Shown: piece by piece, positions 1 to 8,376 of the stretch
How positions within the stretch are numbered: the first letter of the stretch is position 1
Layout: each line of letters starts with the position of its first letter
Source: CAYLPU01 sp964385635
GTDB taxonomy: Bacteria > Chloroflexota > Anaerolineae > B4-G1
DNA length: 22,265 nt
Reading direction: 5' to 3'
Assembly: GCA_964385635.1 (NCBI GenBank)
Contig: CAYLPU010000085.1
Span: 1 to 22,265, forward strand
The notes under the pieces: generated by a model
The model's database searches: none
Told to the model about the DNA's origin: nothing
The model's input: only the letters and a program-made list of their open reading frames with translations
Made by a program: the position numbers and the translations under genes

Positions 1-47
1 AGGAAAAACCATTATCTTAACGGTTGCGCAATCAGAAGGCACATGTT

Positions 48-836
48 TCATGAAGGCTCGAATTTGAACAGATGCAAAGCCAACTGAACAGCTACCAGGC
101 CAGACAGGCAAATAACAGTCCCAGCAAATGGGCCATTCTCGTCGAAGATCAAGGTGTGACCGAGGTCATTGCGCACCCAACGGGCACGGGCACGGGAGAC
201 AGTGCGCACCAATGTTTTGACTTGGCCAAGAGCACTGGTGAAGTTGTGGTTGACTTGGCGCAGCAAGTCTTTGACCCAGGCGGCAGCCCAGCGGACAAAG
301 TTGGCTCCGAACAGGGCAAACTGTTCTTGGAGTCGCATCCCGATAGGCGACCGCACCAGATGGCGCTTCAGGGTGAACACCCCCTTTCCCTCTTTGATGC
401 CTGCTTCGATGGTTTGACGGGCATTGTATTGCTTGAACCACTCTGGCAGCGGTGGAGGCGGGGTTTCGTCGTAGTAGAGCAAAGCAGTGTAGCACATTTT
501 CTCTGGCAGGTGATAGCGCACCAGCATAGCTCGAAGTGGATGAGGACAATCATTGTGGGAATAGTCTCCCATATACACCGCCTCGGCATTACGTCCGACG
601 CGGGCCCATTTTGTCTCGGACGAGACACGCCGCCGCAGGCTGTCGGCTGTGCTGCCGTGATGGGCTTTGGTTCGTACAGTGTAACCCATTTCAATCAGCC
701 AAGTCAGATTGGCGCCAGTACTGAAGCCAGCGTCGATGCGCAGCACGATGGACACAGGGTTGAGGTTCGTCTGATTGTCGGTTTCGAGGTAAGGGACTTG
801 CAAGAAATAAATCTTCCCAGGTATAATGAGGTGCAC
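48..836 (-). pseudogene. IS4-superfamily transposase, C-terminal fragment
   Basis: This is the C-terminal portion (about 262 codons) of a DDE transposase. The clearest signature is the YREK motif of the IS4 superfamily, Y-x2-R-x3-E-x6-K, seen as YNARQTIEAGIKEGK at residues 137-151 of the open frame. The second DDE aspartate is probably in RIDAGF (about residue 35). The N-terminal half with the first catalytic Asp is missing. The frame is open upstream of the GTG at 834-836 but runs into another IS remnant starting near 866 on the opposite strand, so 836 is not a genuine start. The intact stop codon is at 48-50. I infer a dead, 5'-truncated copy. The exact family within IS4/IS1380-like groups is not certain. 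Confidence 0.75.
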
Positions 837-865
837 ACAGAAGGCACAATGTCTGGGAGGGGAAA

Positions 866-1296
866 ATGGAGCTCACACCTGAAGTCAAATCACTTTTGAT
901 TGAGACGGCCAAAGATCTGCAAGGAAGTGCCCGACGATTGTTTATGGCCAGAACAGTGAAAGCGCTGGGTAAAGGCGGACAACGGAAAGCAGAGCGGGAG
1001 TTAGGCTGGGATCGGCAAACCATTCGCAAAGGGATGTGGGAACTGGAGAGTGGGATAACCTGAATTGATGCCTTTTCGGCCCGTGGGCGGAAACGAGCCG
1101 AAGAACGTCTGCCAAACTTGCTCGAAGACATCGAAGACATCGTAGACTCCCAAAGTCAAACAGATCCGAGTTTCAAGACGAGACGCTTGTACACGCGGAT
1201 GAGTGCAGCCGAGGTATGGCAGCAACTGATTGAGCAAAAAGGATACACAGATGAAGAGTTGCCATCACGACAAACCATCAACACCAATCTCATAAA
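866..1296 (+). pseudogene. ISAzo13-like transposase, N-terminal fragment with nonsense codon
   Basis: The reading frame starts with ATG at 866 behind GGGAGGGGAAA, encodes 65 residues with a helix-turn-helix-like segment (ELGWDRQTIRKGMWELE), then meets TGA at 1061-1063. The same frame continues past the stop with equally typical transposase sequence (AFSARGRKRAEE, QTDPSFKTRRLYTR, AAEVWQQLIEQKGYTDEELP) to about 1294, where it breaks off against a second IS fragment. The order and motifs resemble ISAzo13-type transposases. Both the internal stop and the lost C-terminal DDE domain indicate a pseudogene. The stop replaces what may have been a Cys codon, but selenocysteine is unlikely in a truncated transposase. 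Confidence 0.65.
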
Positions 1297-1712
1297 TGAT
1301 TTTCGTCCCCCATAGGCTGGGGGTAGCGCGTCATTCGAAACAGGCGGTCGCCAAATCTGCGCCAGTAGCGCCACACTGTGATGGGACGGGGGAGTTTCTT
1401 GCCCTTCAGCGAGGGGCGTTCGTCCATCTTCTTCACCATATAGGCAGCTCCCCAGGTCTTGTGTTCGCACTTGAGGCGCAGAGCCACGTAACGCACCAGC
1501 TGATCGAAGCCTGACATAGAGCCAGTAGCCGGGCGACCGAACGTGGTCACCAGAGCACTCAGACCGTCGCGCCGGGATCGGCGAATCCACTTTCGAGCCT
1601 TCCAGAACGAAACGCCGGTCTGGTTCGCCACGGCCTGGTAGGACTCGCCTTGGTCTGCCAATCGTCCCATCTCCTGGCGCTGTTGAACGGTGGTTGCACG
1701 TGTTGCTGGCAT
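1290..1712 (-). pseudogene. Truncated helix-turn-helix transposase/integrase N-terminus
   Basis: A 140-residue frame begins at ATG 1710-1712 behind a strong GGAGGAGAATA ribosome site. Residues 1-55 look like an HTH_23/HTH_32 DNA-binding domain (QQRQEMGRLADQGESYQAVA, then VSFWKARKWIRRSRRDGL), and residues 60-125 look like the linker found before the rve catalytic core in IS481/IS630-like transposases. The catalytic DDE core is absent: the frame stops at 1290, tail-to-tail against the ISAzo13-like remnant. It could still make a short DNA-binding protein, but a 3'-truncated transposase is the simplest reading. Family assignment is tentative. Confidence 0.6.
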
Positions 1713-1895
1713 TATTCTCCTCCAAGTGACTGAGATTTCTGGAAGAGAGTTTGTCAGCCTGCCTCAGATTGTCAAGGTTCAGGGGGTACGACTTTATGAA
1801 ACGCCCAAGGGGGCACGAGTTTATGAAAGACTACACTGTGAAAGCACATTTCCTCGGCAGGACTTTCCTGCTTGCAGTTAGGCCGGCTAATATGC
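1713..1895. other. Non-coding spacer between IS remnants and ATPase
   Basis: No gene is supported here. The stretch lies upstream of the truncated HTH transposase and downstream of the ATPase stop codon. It holds a 27-bp tandem repeat (1781-1834) and a small hairpin at 1857-1871 (6-bp stem GCAGGA/TCCTGC, 3-nt loop) that could sit in the ATPase mRNA tail. The hairpin has no T-tract on the minus strand, so I do not call it a terminator. Confidence 0.5.
1781..1834. repeat. 27-bp imperfect tandem repeat, two units
   Basis: Units at 1781-1807 and 1808-1834 both begin AGGGGGYACGASTTTATGAA. The first 21 positions match at 19. The unit could be the outer end of a mobile element, a protein-binding site, or debris; there is nothing nearby to decide. 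Confidence 0.6.
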
Positions 1896-3815
1896 TCATA
1901 TCCGGCGCAGTCGTAAGCCGTTCAGGATCACCACCAGCGTCGCGCCGACGTCGGCCACAATCGCCATCCACAGCGTGGCCAGGCCTGCCACCGCCAGGGC
2001 AAAGATGGCCGCCTTGACCGCCAGGGCAAGGGCGATATTGGCCGTCACAATTCGGTTCGTCTTGCGGCTGAGCCACACGACGAAGGGCAGTTGGCCCAGG
2101 TCGTCGCCCATCAGAACCACGTCGGCCGTCTCCATGGCCTGGGCCGAGCCCGCGCCGCCCATGGCGATGCCCACGTCCGCCTGCGCCAGGGCCGGGGCGT
2201 CATTCACTCCATCGCCGACCATCGCCACGGTCTGATACTGCTCCGCCAGCGCCGCGACGGCAGACACCTTCTCCTCCGGCAGCAGACTGGCGCGCACCTC
2301 GTCAACCCCGACCTGGCGGCCGATTTCCGCTGCCACAGTTGGACTGTCACCGGTCAGCATGACGGTGTGGATGCCCCTGGCCTTCAGATCGGCGAGCGCC
2401 TGGCGGCTACCAGGGCGCGGCGTGTCGGCCACTGCGAACAGCGCGCACACCTCGTCATCGTGCCGAACCAGTATCACCGTCTTGCCCTGGGCGGCCAGTT
2501 CGTCAGCCAGATGGCAAACGGACTCCGGGTGCGGAAAATACTCGTCAAAGTGGGCATGGCTGGCAACTGTAACCTTCGCGCCGTTGACGACACCTTCCAT
2601 TCCTCGCCCGCTCAGCAAGGTGACGTCCTGAGCACTGACCACTGCCACCCCTCTCGCTTCCGCCTCCGCCAGCAACGCCCGGGCCAGTGGGTGGGATGAC
2701 TGCGCCTCGACCGCGGCAGCATGTTGCAGACCACAATCTTCTGGGCACTCCCCGCAGGTGCAGATATCCACGACATCTGTTATGACAGGATGCCCCTCGG
2801 TCAGGGTGCCGGTCTTGTCAAGGGCAAAGACTCTAATTCGGCTCAACGCTTCCAGGTAGCGCCCGCCCTTGATCAGCACCCCGCGGGAGGCTCCGTTGGT
2901 CATAGCGCTCACCAGGCTGACCGGTGTGCTGATCACCAGGGCGCAGGGACAGGCGATTACCAGCATCTGTAGTGCCCGCATCAGCCAGCCATGATCTCCC
3001 CAGAACGGCTGCCCGAAGAGCAGCGGCGGGACGGTGGCCACGAGCGCGGCCACTCCGGTCACCGCCGGCGTGTAGACGCGAGCGAAACGATCTATAAAGC
3101 GCTGCACTGGCGCCTGGCGCAACTGCGCCTCCAGCACCAGCGCGCGCATGCGGTTCAGGGTGTTGTCAGCCGCCAGGTGAGTCACCTCCACTTCCAGCGC
3201 GCTGGAGGTGTTGATGGTGCCGGCAAAGACCTGGTCACCCGGCTTCTTCTCCACTGGGATGCTCTCGCCGGTGATCGGCGACTGGTCCACCGCGCTCTGC
3301 CCGGCGCGCACGATGCCATCCACGCTGACCCGGTCGCCCGGACGCACCAGCACCCGGTCACCGATGGCCAGTTGCTCCACCGCCACCTCCTGCGGCGGCG
3401 GTCGGGAGACCTTGCCGAACGGAGGGAGTCTCAGGGCTACCGGCGGGGCCAGGTCCAGGAGGCTCTCTAGCGCGCCGCGCGCCTGCTCCGCAGCGTACCC
3501 CTCCAGCGCCTCTCCCAACGAGAAGAGCACGACCACGATGGCCGCCTCGGCCCATTCCCCGATGAGCGCCGCGCCCACGACCGCGACCACCATCAGCACG
3601 TTGATTCCCAGGCTACGGGACAGCCACAACTCCTGAAAGGCGTGGCGCGCCACCGGGAGGCCACCTACGACGATAGCCACCGCAAAGAGGGCCGTCTGGT
3701 TCCAGGAGGGGGCGCCGGCTACTGCTAGTGCCAACCCCAGCAGCGTCAACAGCCCGGCCACAACGGTCAGCGTCGTCTCGCGCTTCGAAAGGACAAACTG
3801 GACGAATGCCGTCAA
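1896..3815 (-). CDS. P1B-type heavy-metal-exporting ATPase (Zn/Cd type)
   Basis: A metal-exporting P-type ATPase of the inner membrane. Counting from the TTG start at 3813-3815 (639 aa), it shows the actuator motif TGES (182-185), the transmembrane metal site CPC (289-291), the phosphorylation motif DKTGTLTEG (333-341), the HP dipeptide of P1B enzymes (375-376), GDGVNDAP (534-541), and in the last helices a Lys (601) and Asp in ADVGATL (622), which fit the Zn2+/Cd2+/Pb2+ (P1B-2) subgroup. A Cys-rich loop CTCGECPEDC follows the phosphorylation site (352-361). There is no N-terminal HMA (GMxCxxC) domain. I chose the TTG because GGAAGG lies 7 nt upstream. The open frame extends to 3905, but those 30 codons are an out-of-frame reading of a superoxide reductase remnant. 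The metal range is inferred. Confidence 0.9.
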   Translation of the reverse strand: MTAFVQFVLSKRETTLTVVAGLLTLLGLALAVAGAPSWNQTALFAVAIVVGGLPVARHAFQELWLSRSLGINVLMVVAVVGAALIGEWAEAAIVVVLFSLGEALEGYAAEQARGALESLLDLAPPVALRLPPFGKVSRPPPQEVAVEQLAIGDRVLVRPGDRVSVDGIVRAGQSAVDQSPITGESIPVEKKPGDQVFAGTINTSSALEVEVTHLAADNTLNRMRALVLEAQLRQAPVQRFIDRFARVYTPAVTGVAALVATVPPLLFGQPFWGDHGWLMRALQMLVIACPCALVISTPVSLVSAMTNGASRGVLIKGGRYLEALSRIRVFALDKTGTLTEGHPVITDVVDICTCGECPEDCGLQHAAAVEAQSSHPLARALLAEAEARGVAVVSAQDVTLLSGRGMEGVVNGAKVTVASHAHFDEYFPHPESVCHLADELAAQGKTVILVRHDDEVCALFAVADTPRPGSRQALADLKARGIHTVMLTGDSPTVAAEIGRQVGVDEVRASLLPEEKVSAVAALAEQYQTVAMVGDGVNDAPALAQADVGIAMGGAGSAQAMETADVVLMGDDLGQLPFVVWLSRKTNRIVTANIALALAVKAAIFALAVAGLATLWMAIVADVGATLVVILNGLRLRRI

Positions 3816-3832
3816 TTTACCAACCTTCCAAT

Positions 3833-3892
3833 CTACTGACCCACTCCGATTTCCTTGCTGCTCTCCCACAGCCCGTGGATGTTGCAGAGAGC
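3833..3892 (-). pseudogene. 3' remnant of a second superoxide reductase gene
   Basis: About 50 bp here match the end of the intact superoxide reductase gene at 18590-18645 with only about three differences. Read on the minus strand it gives LALCNIHGLWESSKEIG followed by VGQ and TAG (3833-3835). This contains the Cys and His ligands of the SOR iron site (CNIHG). Upstream the similarity is lost (the codons before LAL read GGCRK), and only about 115 bp separate it from the nitroreductase stop, too short for the 123-residue protein. It is a truncated relic. The ATPase ribosome site follows the remnant stop by a few bases, suggesting the ATPase once lay directly behind a complete SOR gene. Confidence 0.8.
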
Positions 3893-3950
3893 CAGCTTTC
3901 GGCATCCACCAACGCCGTAGGGACGCGGGACCAGGTGATGGGGTGAACGC

Positions 3951-4511
3951 CTACCGTGGGGCAAAACGATTCGCGTAGGCGAATTCCTCCAGAGGCAGCC
4001 GCTCCGGCCGCTCTCTCTCCCATCCGGCCTGTTTCTCCGTGAGAAGGGGGCCTATGCTCTCAGCCTGTTTGCCGACGATGACCAGGGTTATCACCTGCAT
4101 CTCCTCGGGGATGTCCAGGATTTCCTTGACCGCATCCTCCTTGAATCCGGCTATCGGGTGGGCCACGAGCCCCAACTCCGTGGCCCTCAGTATGATGAAG
4201 GCCGTCGCCAGACCAGTGTCGAACAGATAGTATTCTCTACGCTTGATGGCGCAGTCGAGATCCTTCTTGCTGAACACGGCGATGATCATAGAAGCGGCCT
4301 GCACCCACTCGTTGCCTTTCGACATTGCCGCGTGCAACTCCTTTAGGACCTCAGGGTCGTAGACGAAGACGAATCTCCAAGGCTGGTTATTGAAGCAGGA
4401 ACACGTCAGTCGGGCGCTCTCGGCCATGTCTCTGACGAGTTCTTCGGTTATTTCCACGGGCTCCAACGAGCGATAGGCTCTCCTCGTGTGTATGGCTTCT
4501 TTTACATCCAT
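3951..4511 (-). CDS. Nitroreductase-family FMN oxidoreductase
   Basis: A 186-residue nitroreductase-fold protein, likely a homodimeric FMN enzyme using NAD(P)H. The N-terminal IHTRRAYRSLEP is the usual FMN phosphate-binding arginine segment. CSCFNNQPWRFVFV (about 37-50) is the family's SxxNxQPW-type segment, with a C-terminal GLVAHPIAGF region and a typical length. ATG 4509-4511 is preceded by AAGGAGATTCCG. It starts 11 nt after the stop of the YyaL-like gene, so the two are probably cotranscribed. The natural substrate (quinone, nitro compound, flavin or dehalogenation) cannot be read from sequence. Confidence 0.88.
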   Translation of the reverse strand: MDVKEAIHTRRAYRSLEPVEITEELVRDMAESARLTCSCFNNQPWRFVFVYDPEVLKELHAAMSKGNEWVQAASMIIAVFSKKDLDCAIKRREYYLFDTGLATAFIILRATELGLVAHPIAGFKEDAVKEILDIPEEMQVITLVIVGKQAESIGPLLTEKQAGWERERPERLPLEEFAYANRFAPR

Positions 4512-4522
4512 CGGAATCTCCT

Positions 4523-6526
4523 TTACTCGATCAATGTCCGCAGTGCCGCCGGGTCGGTGACCGGGGGGCGGCAGGTGAAGTCAACGCAGACGTAGGCCGT
4601 GGCGCGCCCTTCGATCTGGCTGCGCCCCTGCAACAGTGGCACGCTGGAGGGCTCGACGTCAGGAACGCCCAGCGCGACGATCTGGTGGGGGCGGTAGCCG
4701 GTGGTGCAGGCGTCGAGCAGGGCACGGGTGTCGGTTGCCCCAGGGTCACCAATGATAGCGACCTCGCGGGGGTGTGCAAGCGCGTAGTCCAACGCGATCA
4801 GCCACTGGCCGAAGCCCAGCGCATACCGCGCCAGCAGCGGCTGCATCGGCCCCAGGCTGCGCCGCGCTATCTCGACGTAACGCGGCTCGACGGCCAGCCC
4901 CGCCAGGCGTAAAAGCACGAAGGCGGCCATCCCATTGCCGGATGGCACGGCGTTGTCCTGCAACTCCCTGGGGCGGGCGAGCAACGTCTCGTGGTCGTCG
5001 CTGGTGTCGAAAAAGCCAGTGGGGGCGCTGAAATGCTCGATCATCGCCTCGGCCAGTTCGCGCGCAGACAGGTACCAGCGCGGGTCGAAGGTGGCCTGGT
5101 ACAGTTCCAGCAGCCCTTCGATGAGGTGGGTGTAATCCTCCAGGTAGCCGTTGATTTTGGCTATTCCATCTTTCCAGGTGTGGTGCAGACGGCCGTCTGG
5201 CCGGCGAAGTTCGCGCAGGAGAAAATCGGCGTTGCGCTCGGCGACCTCCCTGTAGTCATCACGCTTCAGCACTCGCGCGGCCTCGGCGAAGGCGGCCAGC
5301 ATCAACCCGTTCCAGGAGGTCAGCACCTTTTCGTCGCGTGCCGGACGCACCCGTTGCTCGCGGGCGGCGAACAGTCTGCGCCGCGCCTCTGTCAATTCCG
5401 CGCGTGGGCTGGCATGGTTGGCAAGTTCCAGGATGTTCCAGCCCTCAAAATCGCCCGCCTCGGTGACATTGTACGCGGCCACGAAGGTGTCCGCCTCTGC
5501 ACCTAGCACGGCCCGGATCTCGTCCGGCGTCCAGACGAAAAACTTGCCCTCCTCGCCCTCACTGTCGGCGTCCTGGGTGGAGTAAAAGCCGCCGGCCGGA
5601 TCGGTCATCTCGCGGACGACGTAATCGAGCGTCTCCTCGGCGATGGTGCGTTTGAATGGATCGCCAGTCACCTGCCAAGCGTGCAGATAGACGCGGGCCA
5701 ACTGGGCGTTGTCGTAGAGCATTTTTTCAAAGTGGGGCACGAGCCAGTGGTCGTCCACAGAGTAGCGATGGAAGCTGCCGCCGATTTGATCATACACTCC
5801 CCCGTAGGCCATCGCGTCCAGGGTCAGTGACACCATGTACCGTGCCTGATCCTCACCTGTGAGGTGGTGATAGCGCAACAAGAATTCCAGGACCATCGGT
5901 TGGGGGAACTTTGGTGCAGCGCCCCATCCGCCGTGCAGCTCGTCAAAGTCCCGATCGAGATTCTCAAAGGCGGTGTCCAACGTCTCACGTTTCACGTCTT
6001 CACGTTTCACGTCCTCGGCTACCACCATCTGCCGTTCGATGGCGTTCACCAATTGCTGGCCGCCGGCCACGAGTTCCTGCCGCCGGTTCCGCCAGGCGTT
6101 GGCCATGCTCAGCAAGACCTGGGTGAACGAGGGCATCCCGTAGCGCGGCGTCGGCGGGAAGTAAGTACCGCCGTAGAAAGGCCGTCCATCGGGCGTGAGG
6201 AACACAGACATAGGCCAGCCGCCGCTGCCGGTGAGCGCCTGCACCGCGCTCATGTAGATGCGGTCCAGGTCGGGCCTTTCCTCCCGGTCCACCTTGATGC
6301 TGACGAAGTGCTCGTTCAGGATCGTCGCCACGCGTTCATCCTCGAACGATTCGTGGGCCATCACGTGGCACCAGTGGCAGGCGGAGTAGCCGATGCTGAG
6401 GAAGATCGGCTTATCTTCGGTCTGCGCTTTTTGCAGCGCTTCTTCGCCCCAGGGGAACCAATCCACCGGGTTGTCGGCGTGTTGTAGTAGATAGGGGCTG
6501 GTTTCATCTGTCAAGCGATTAGACAT
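4523..6526 (-). CDS. YyaL/DUF255 thioredoxin-domain protein
   Basis: A 667-residue member of the DUF255 (YyaL, SPATA20) family. The N-terminal thioredoxin-like domain has the opening TDETSPYLLQHADNPVDW and the redox motif CHWC at 50-53. The rest is an (alpha/alpha)6 barrel like N-acylglucosamine 2-epimerases and other glycan enzymes, with GGVYDQIGGSFHRYSVDDHW and FEKMLYDNAQLA. The family is widespread but its reaction is not established. The start ATG has AAAGGATAAGCTGA before it. It lies 15 nt downstream of the iron-sulfur flavoprotein and 11 nt upstream of the nitroreductase, within the long redox operon. A 15-bp in-frame duplication gives EDVKREDVKRE near residues 171-181. Confidence 0.93.
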   Translation of the reverse strand: MSNRLTDETSPYLLQHADNPVDWFPWGEEALQKAQTEDKPIFLSIGYSACHWCHVMAHESFEDERVATILNEHFVSIKVDREERPDLDRIYMSAVQALTGSGGWPMSVFLTPDGRPFYGGTYFPPTPRYGMPSFTQVLLSMANAWRNRRQELVAGGQQLVNAIERQMVVAEDVKREDVKRETLDTAFENLDRDFDELHGGWGAAPKFPQPMVLEFLLRYHHLTGEDQARYMVSLTLDAMAYGGVYDQIGGSFHRYSVDDHWLVPHFEKMLYDNAQLARVYLHAWQVTGDPFKRTIAEETLDYVVREMTDPAGGFYSTQDADSEGEEGKFFVWTPDEIRAVLGAEADTFVAAYNVTEAGDFEGWNILELANHASPRAELTEARRRLFAAREQRVRPARDEKVLTSWNGLMLAAFAEAARVLKRDDYREVAERNADFLLRELRRPDGRLHHTWKDGIAKINGYLEDYTHLIEGLLELYQATFDPRWYLSARELAEAMIEHFSAPTGFFDTSDDHETLLARPRELQDNAVPSGNGMAAFVLLRLAGLAVEPRYVEIARRSLGPMQPLLARYALGFGQWLIALDYALAHPREVAIIGDPGATDTRALLDACTTGYRPHQIVALGVPDVEPSSVPLLQGRSQIEGRATAYVCVDFTCRPPVTDPAALRTLIE
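5985..6014 (-). repeat. 15-bp in-frame tandem duplication inside the YyaL-like gene
   Basis: TCACGTTTCACGTCT (5985-5999) is followed at once by TCACGTTTCACGTCC (6000-6014), with one mismatch. On the coding strand this duplicates five codons (EDVKR) in a surface-looking, charged linker. Each unit itself contains CACGT twice. Confidence 0.85.
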
Positions 6527-6541
6527 TCAGCTTATCCTTTC

Positions 6542-7141
6542 TCATTCCCAAGGTTCCTCGACGGCCCGGCGTCCCAAGTCGAAGGCGTCCTGCAGCGCTG
6601 TGGGGTGTTCCTCGACCTCTCCCCTGGCATCCAAATCGCCATAGAGCAGTTCATGCCAATAATCCGCCTCGTGCACGCCAAGGAAGCCCTCGACCGTCCG
6701 TATCGCCCCTCGGAAATCCGGCTCGGCCTCGCCGCCCACGCCGATGAACACGCCGCGCCGTCGGGCGTGACCGGCCGGGGTAGGCGGCAGCGGCTTCTTT
6801 ACGACGAACTTGCGCGCCCACTGACACTGCCCCCGGTCAATCAGCGCTTTGAGCTGCGCGGGCAGGCTCCAAAAGTAGAGCGGCGCGGCCAGCACGATCA
6901 CGTCGGCGGCGATGAGCTTTCCGTACACGTCCTCCCAATCGTCCTGGACCACACAACGCCCGTCCTCCCAGCAGCCGTCGCAGGCGACGCAGCCGGCGAC
7001 CTTGAGCCGGGCCGCCACGACTTTCTCCGCAGCGGCGCCAGCGCTCTCTGCCCCGGCCAGGAACCTGTCCAACAGCGTCTCTGTATTCCCCCCGCGCCGG
7101 GGGCTGCCAGCGATACCCAGTGTCTTTAGTGGCTCTGTCAT
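6542..7141 (-). CDS. Iron-sulfur flavoprotein / NADPH-dependent FMN reductase family
   Basis: A 199-residue flavodoxin-fold protein. The N-terminus has the FMN phosphate loop GSPRRGGNTETL (12-23), followed by CVACDGCWEDGRC at 51-63. The spacing C-x2-C-x2-C-x5-C is the compact 4Fe-4S motif of archaeal-type iron-sulfur flavoproteins (ISF). A later APLYFWSLPAQLKALIDR segment is typical of the FMN reductase fold. The ATG (7139-7141) overlaps the stop of the FAD oxidoreductase (TGATG), so the two are translationally coupled. ISF proteins transfer electrons and can reduce O2 or peroxide; that activity here is an inference from the motif. Confidence 0.85.
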   Translation of the reverse strand: MTEPLKTLGIAGSPRRGGNTETLLDRFLAGAESAGAAAEKVVAARLKVAGCVACDGCWEDGRCVVQDDWEDVYGKLIAADVIVLAAPLYFWSLPAQLKALIDRGQCQWARKFVVKKPLPPTPAGHARRRGVFIGVGGEAEPDFRGAIRTVEGFLGVHEADYWHELLYGDLDARGEVEEHPTALQDAFDLGRRAVEEPWE

Positions 7142-8376
7142 CAGTAAAACAAATAGTCCCAGTCCTGCCCGGTCAGATCGTTCCAGGGAAAGTCGGGAAG
7201 GGGGACGTCGGCTCCAGACTCTGCCACCGGCCGGCCGATGGCTTTGAATAATGCCATACTCCCGTGCCGCTCGCCCAACAGCAGCGCCCCCGCCAGCCGC
7301 CCGTCCACCACACGGACCTTGCGGTAACCACCCGGACGTTTTTTGTCCCCGCTCTCCTGCCAGCCATACACCTCGCCCCCCTCGCCGTGCGGTTCGCCGA
7401 CGTAGGTGTAGAACAGAGTATAGATGATGGAAGCATTGAAAAAGGGCTGGGCAGACAACGTGGCATATTGGCCGGCCATATTGCGCCCAGCGACTTTGCC
7501 CTGCCTGGCGCAATCAAGCCAGATGCGGGTTGTCTGCCAGCGATCGGTGCCAGGGCTGCGGGTCTCGGTGCAGTCGCCAGCGGCGCAGATGCCAGGCAGG
7601 TTGGTACGGCAGCGCTCGTCTATGCGAATGCCCTTTCCTGCCACCAGCCCCGGCACTTCCGGGAAGACGGGCGTAATGCCAATCGCTTGCACCAGAATAT
7701 CAAAGTCCCAGGTACGCCCGCTCTCAAAGTGCGCTGTTTTTCCCTCCACCTGTGCGACTGTGTCATTGATGAACAGATCAACGCCGTCTGTTTCCATCTG
7801 TTTCTGGAGCCACTCTGCCGCCGGTGCATCAAGCAGCGGCTTCCCCAATGGCGGCGTCCGCTGGACGACTCCAATGCGTTGGATACCCATTTTGTGCAGA
7901 GCGCCCGCCAGCTCCAGCCCCAGGATGCCGCCGCCCACGATCAGCGCCCGCCCGCAGCAACCCAATCGCTCCTTGATCTCCCGCGCGTCGGACAGGTTGC
8001 GGAAAACTATAACCTCTTCCAACCCCTCCACCGGGTAGACGTTGGCGCGCGCACCAGTGGCGATGAGCAGCTCGTCGTAGCCGATCACGCCGCCTTCGGC
8101 CAGATGAACCTGTCTGACTTCTGGTCCCACCCGCACCACGTACCCGGTCATTTGCTCGATGCGCATCTGATTGTAGAACTCTGGCGTCCTGCCCGGCAGC
8201 ATCTCGTCCGTCGTCTGGCCAGAGATCCACTCGGAGAGGGAGGCGCGATAGTAGTACGGCTCGTCTTCGTCGCCGATGAGCAAAATGCGTCCGGCCGGGT
8301 CTGCGTGGCGGATCTCCTGCGCAGCGGTTATGCCCGCCATTCCGTTGCCGATGATGAGGTATTGGGTATCAATCAT
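7141..8376 (-). CDS. NAD(P)/FAD-dependent oxidoreductase (NirB/rubredoxin-reductase-like)
   Basis: A 411-residue two-dinucleotide-binding flavoprotein. The FAD-binding GNGMAGITAA is at residues 9-18, the NAD(P)-binding GGGILGLELAG near 147-157, and the FAD-closing AAGDC near residue 265. The C-terminal about 100 residues form the interface-type domain of the NADH-rubredoxin/nitrite reductase group. ATG (8374-8376) overlaps the end of the Fe-S gene by 8 nt, and the stop overlaps the next gene's start. I infer that NAD(P)H electrons pass through FAD to the neighbouring Fe-S protein or the iron-sulfur flavoprotein. The physiological acceptor is unknown. Confidence 0.88.
   Translation of the reverse strand: MIDTQYLIIGNGMAGITAAQEIRHADPAGRILLIGDEDEPYYYRASLSEWISGQTTDEMLPGRTPEFYNQMRIEQMTGYVVRVGPEVRQVHLAEGGVIGYDELLIATGARANVYPVEGLEEVIVFRNLSDAREIKERLGCCGRALIVGGGILGLELAGALHKMGIQRIGVVQRTPPLGKPLLDAPAAEWLQKQMETDGVDLFINDTVAQVEGKTAHFESGRTWDFDILVQAIGITPVFPEVPGLVAGKGIRIDERCRTNLPGICAAGDCTETRSPGTDRWQTTRIWLDCARQGKVAGRNMAGQYATLSAQPFFNASIIYTLFYTYVGEPHGEGGEVYGWQESGDKKRPGGYRKVRVVDGRLAGALLLGERHGSMALFKAIGRPVAESGADVPLPDFPWNDLTGQDWDYLFY

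Noticed and set aside
72..899. Plus-strand 275-codon frame over the first IS remnant
   Set aside because: It is antisense to the IS4-type transposase with its YREK motif and shows no domain of its own.
1061..1063. TGA in the ISAzo13-like transposase frame as a third selenocysteine
   Set aside because: The frame does continue past it, but the gene is truncated at its 3' end among other IS debris, transposases do not use Sec at a catalytic site, and I looked for no hairpin to rescue it. A nonsense mutation is simpler.
1857..1871. Terminator after the ATPase
   Set aside because: The hairpin is short and no T-run follows it on the minus strand.
3816..3905. Longer N-terminus of the ATPase (start at 3905)
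   Set aside because: Its 30 extra codons read the superoxide reductase remnant out of frame, and the TTG at 3815 has a good ribosome site.
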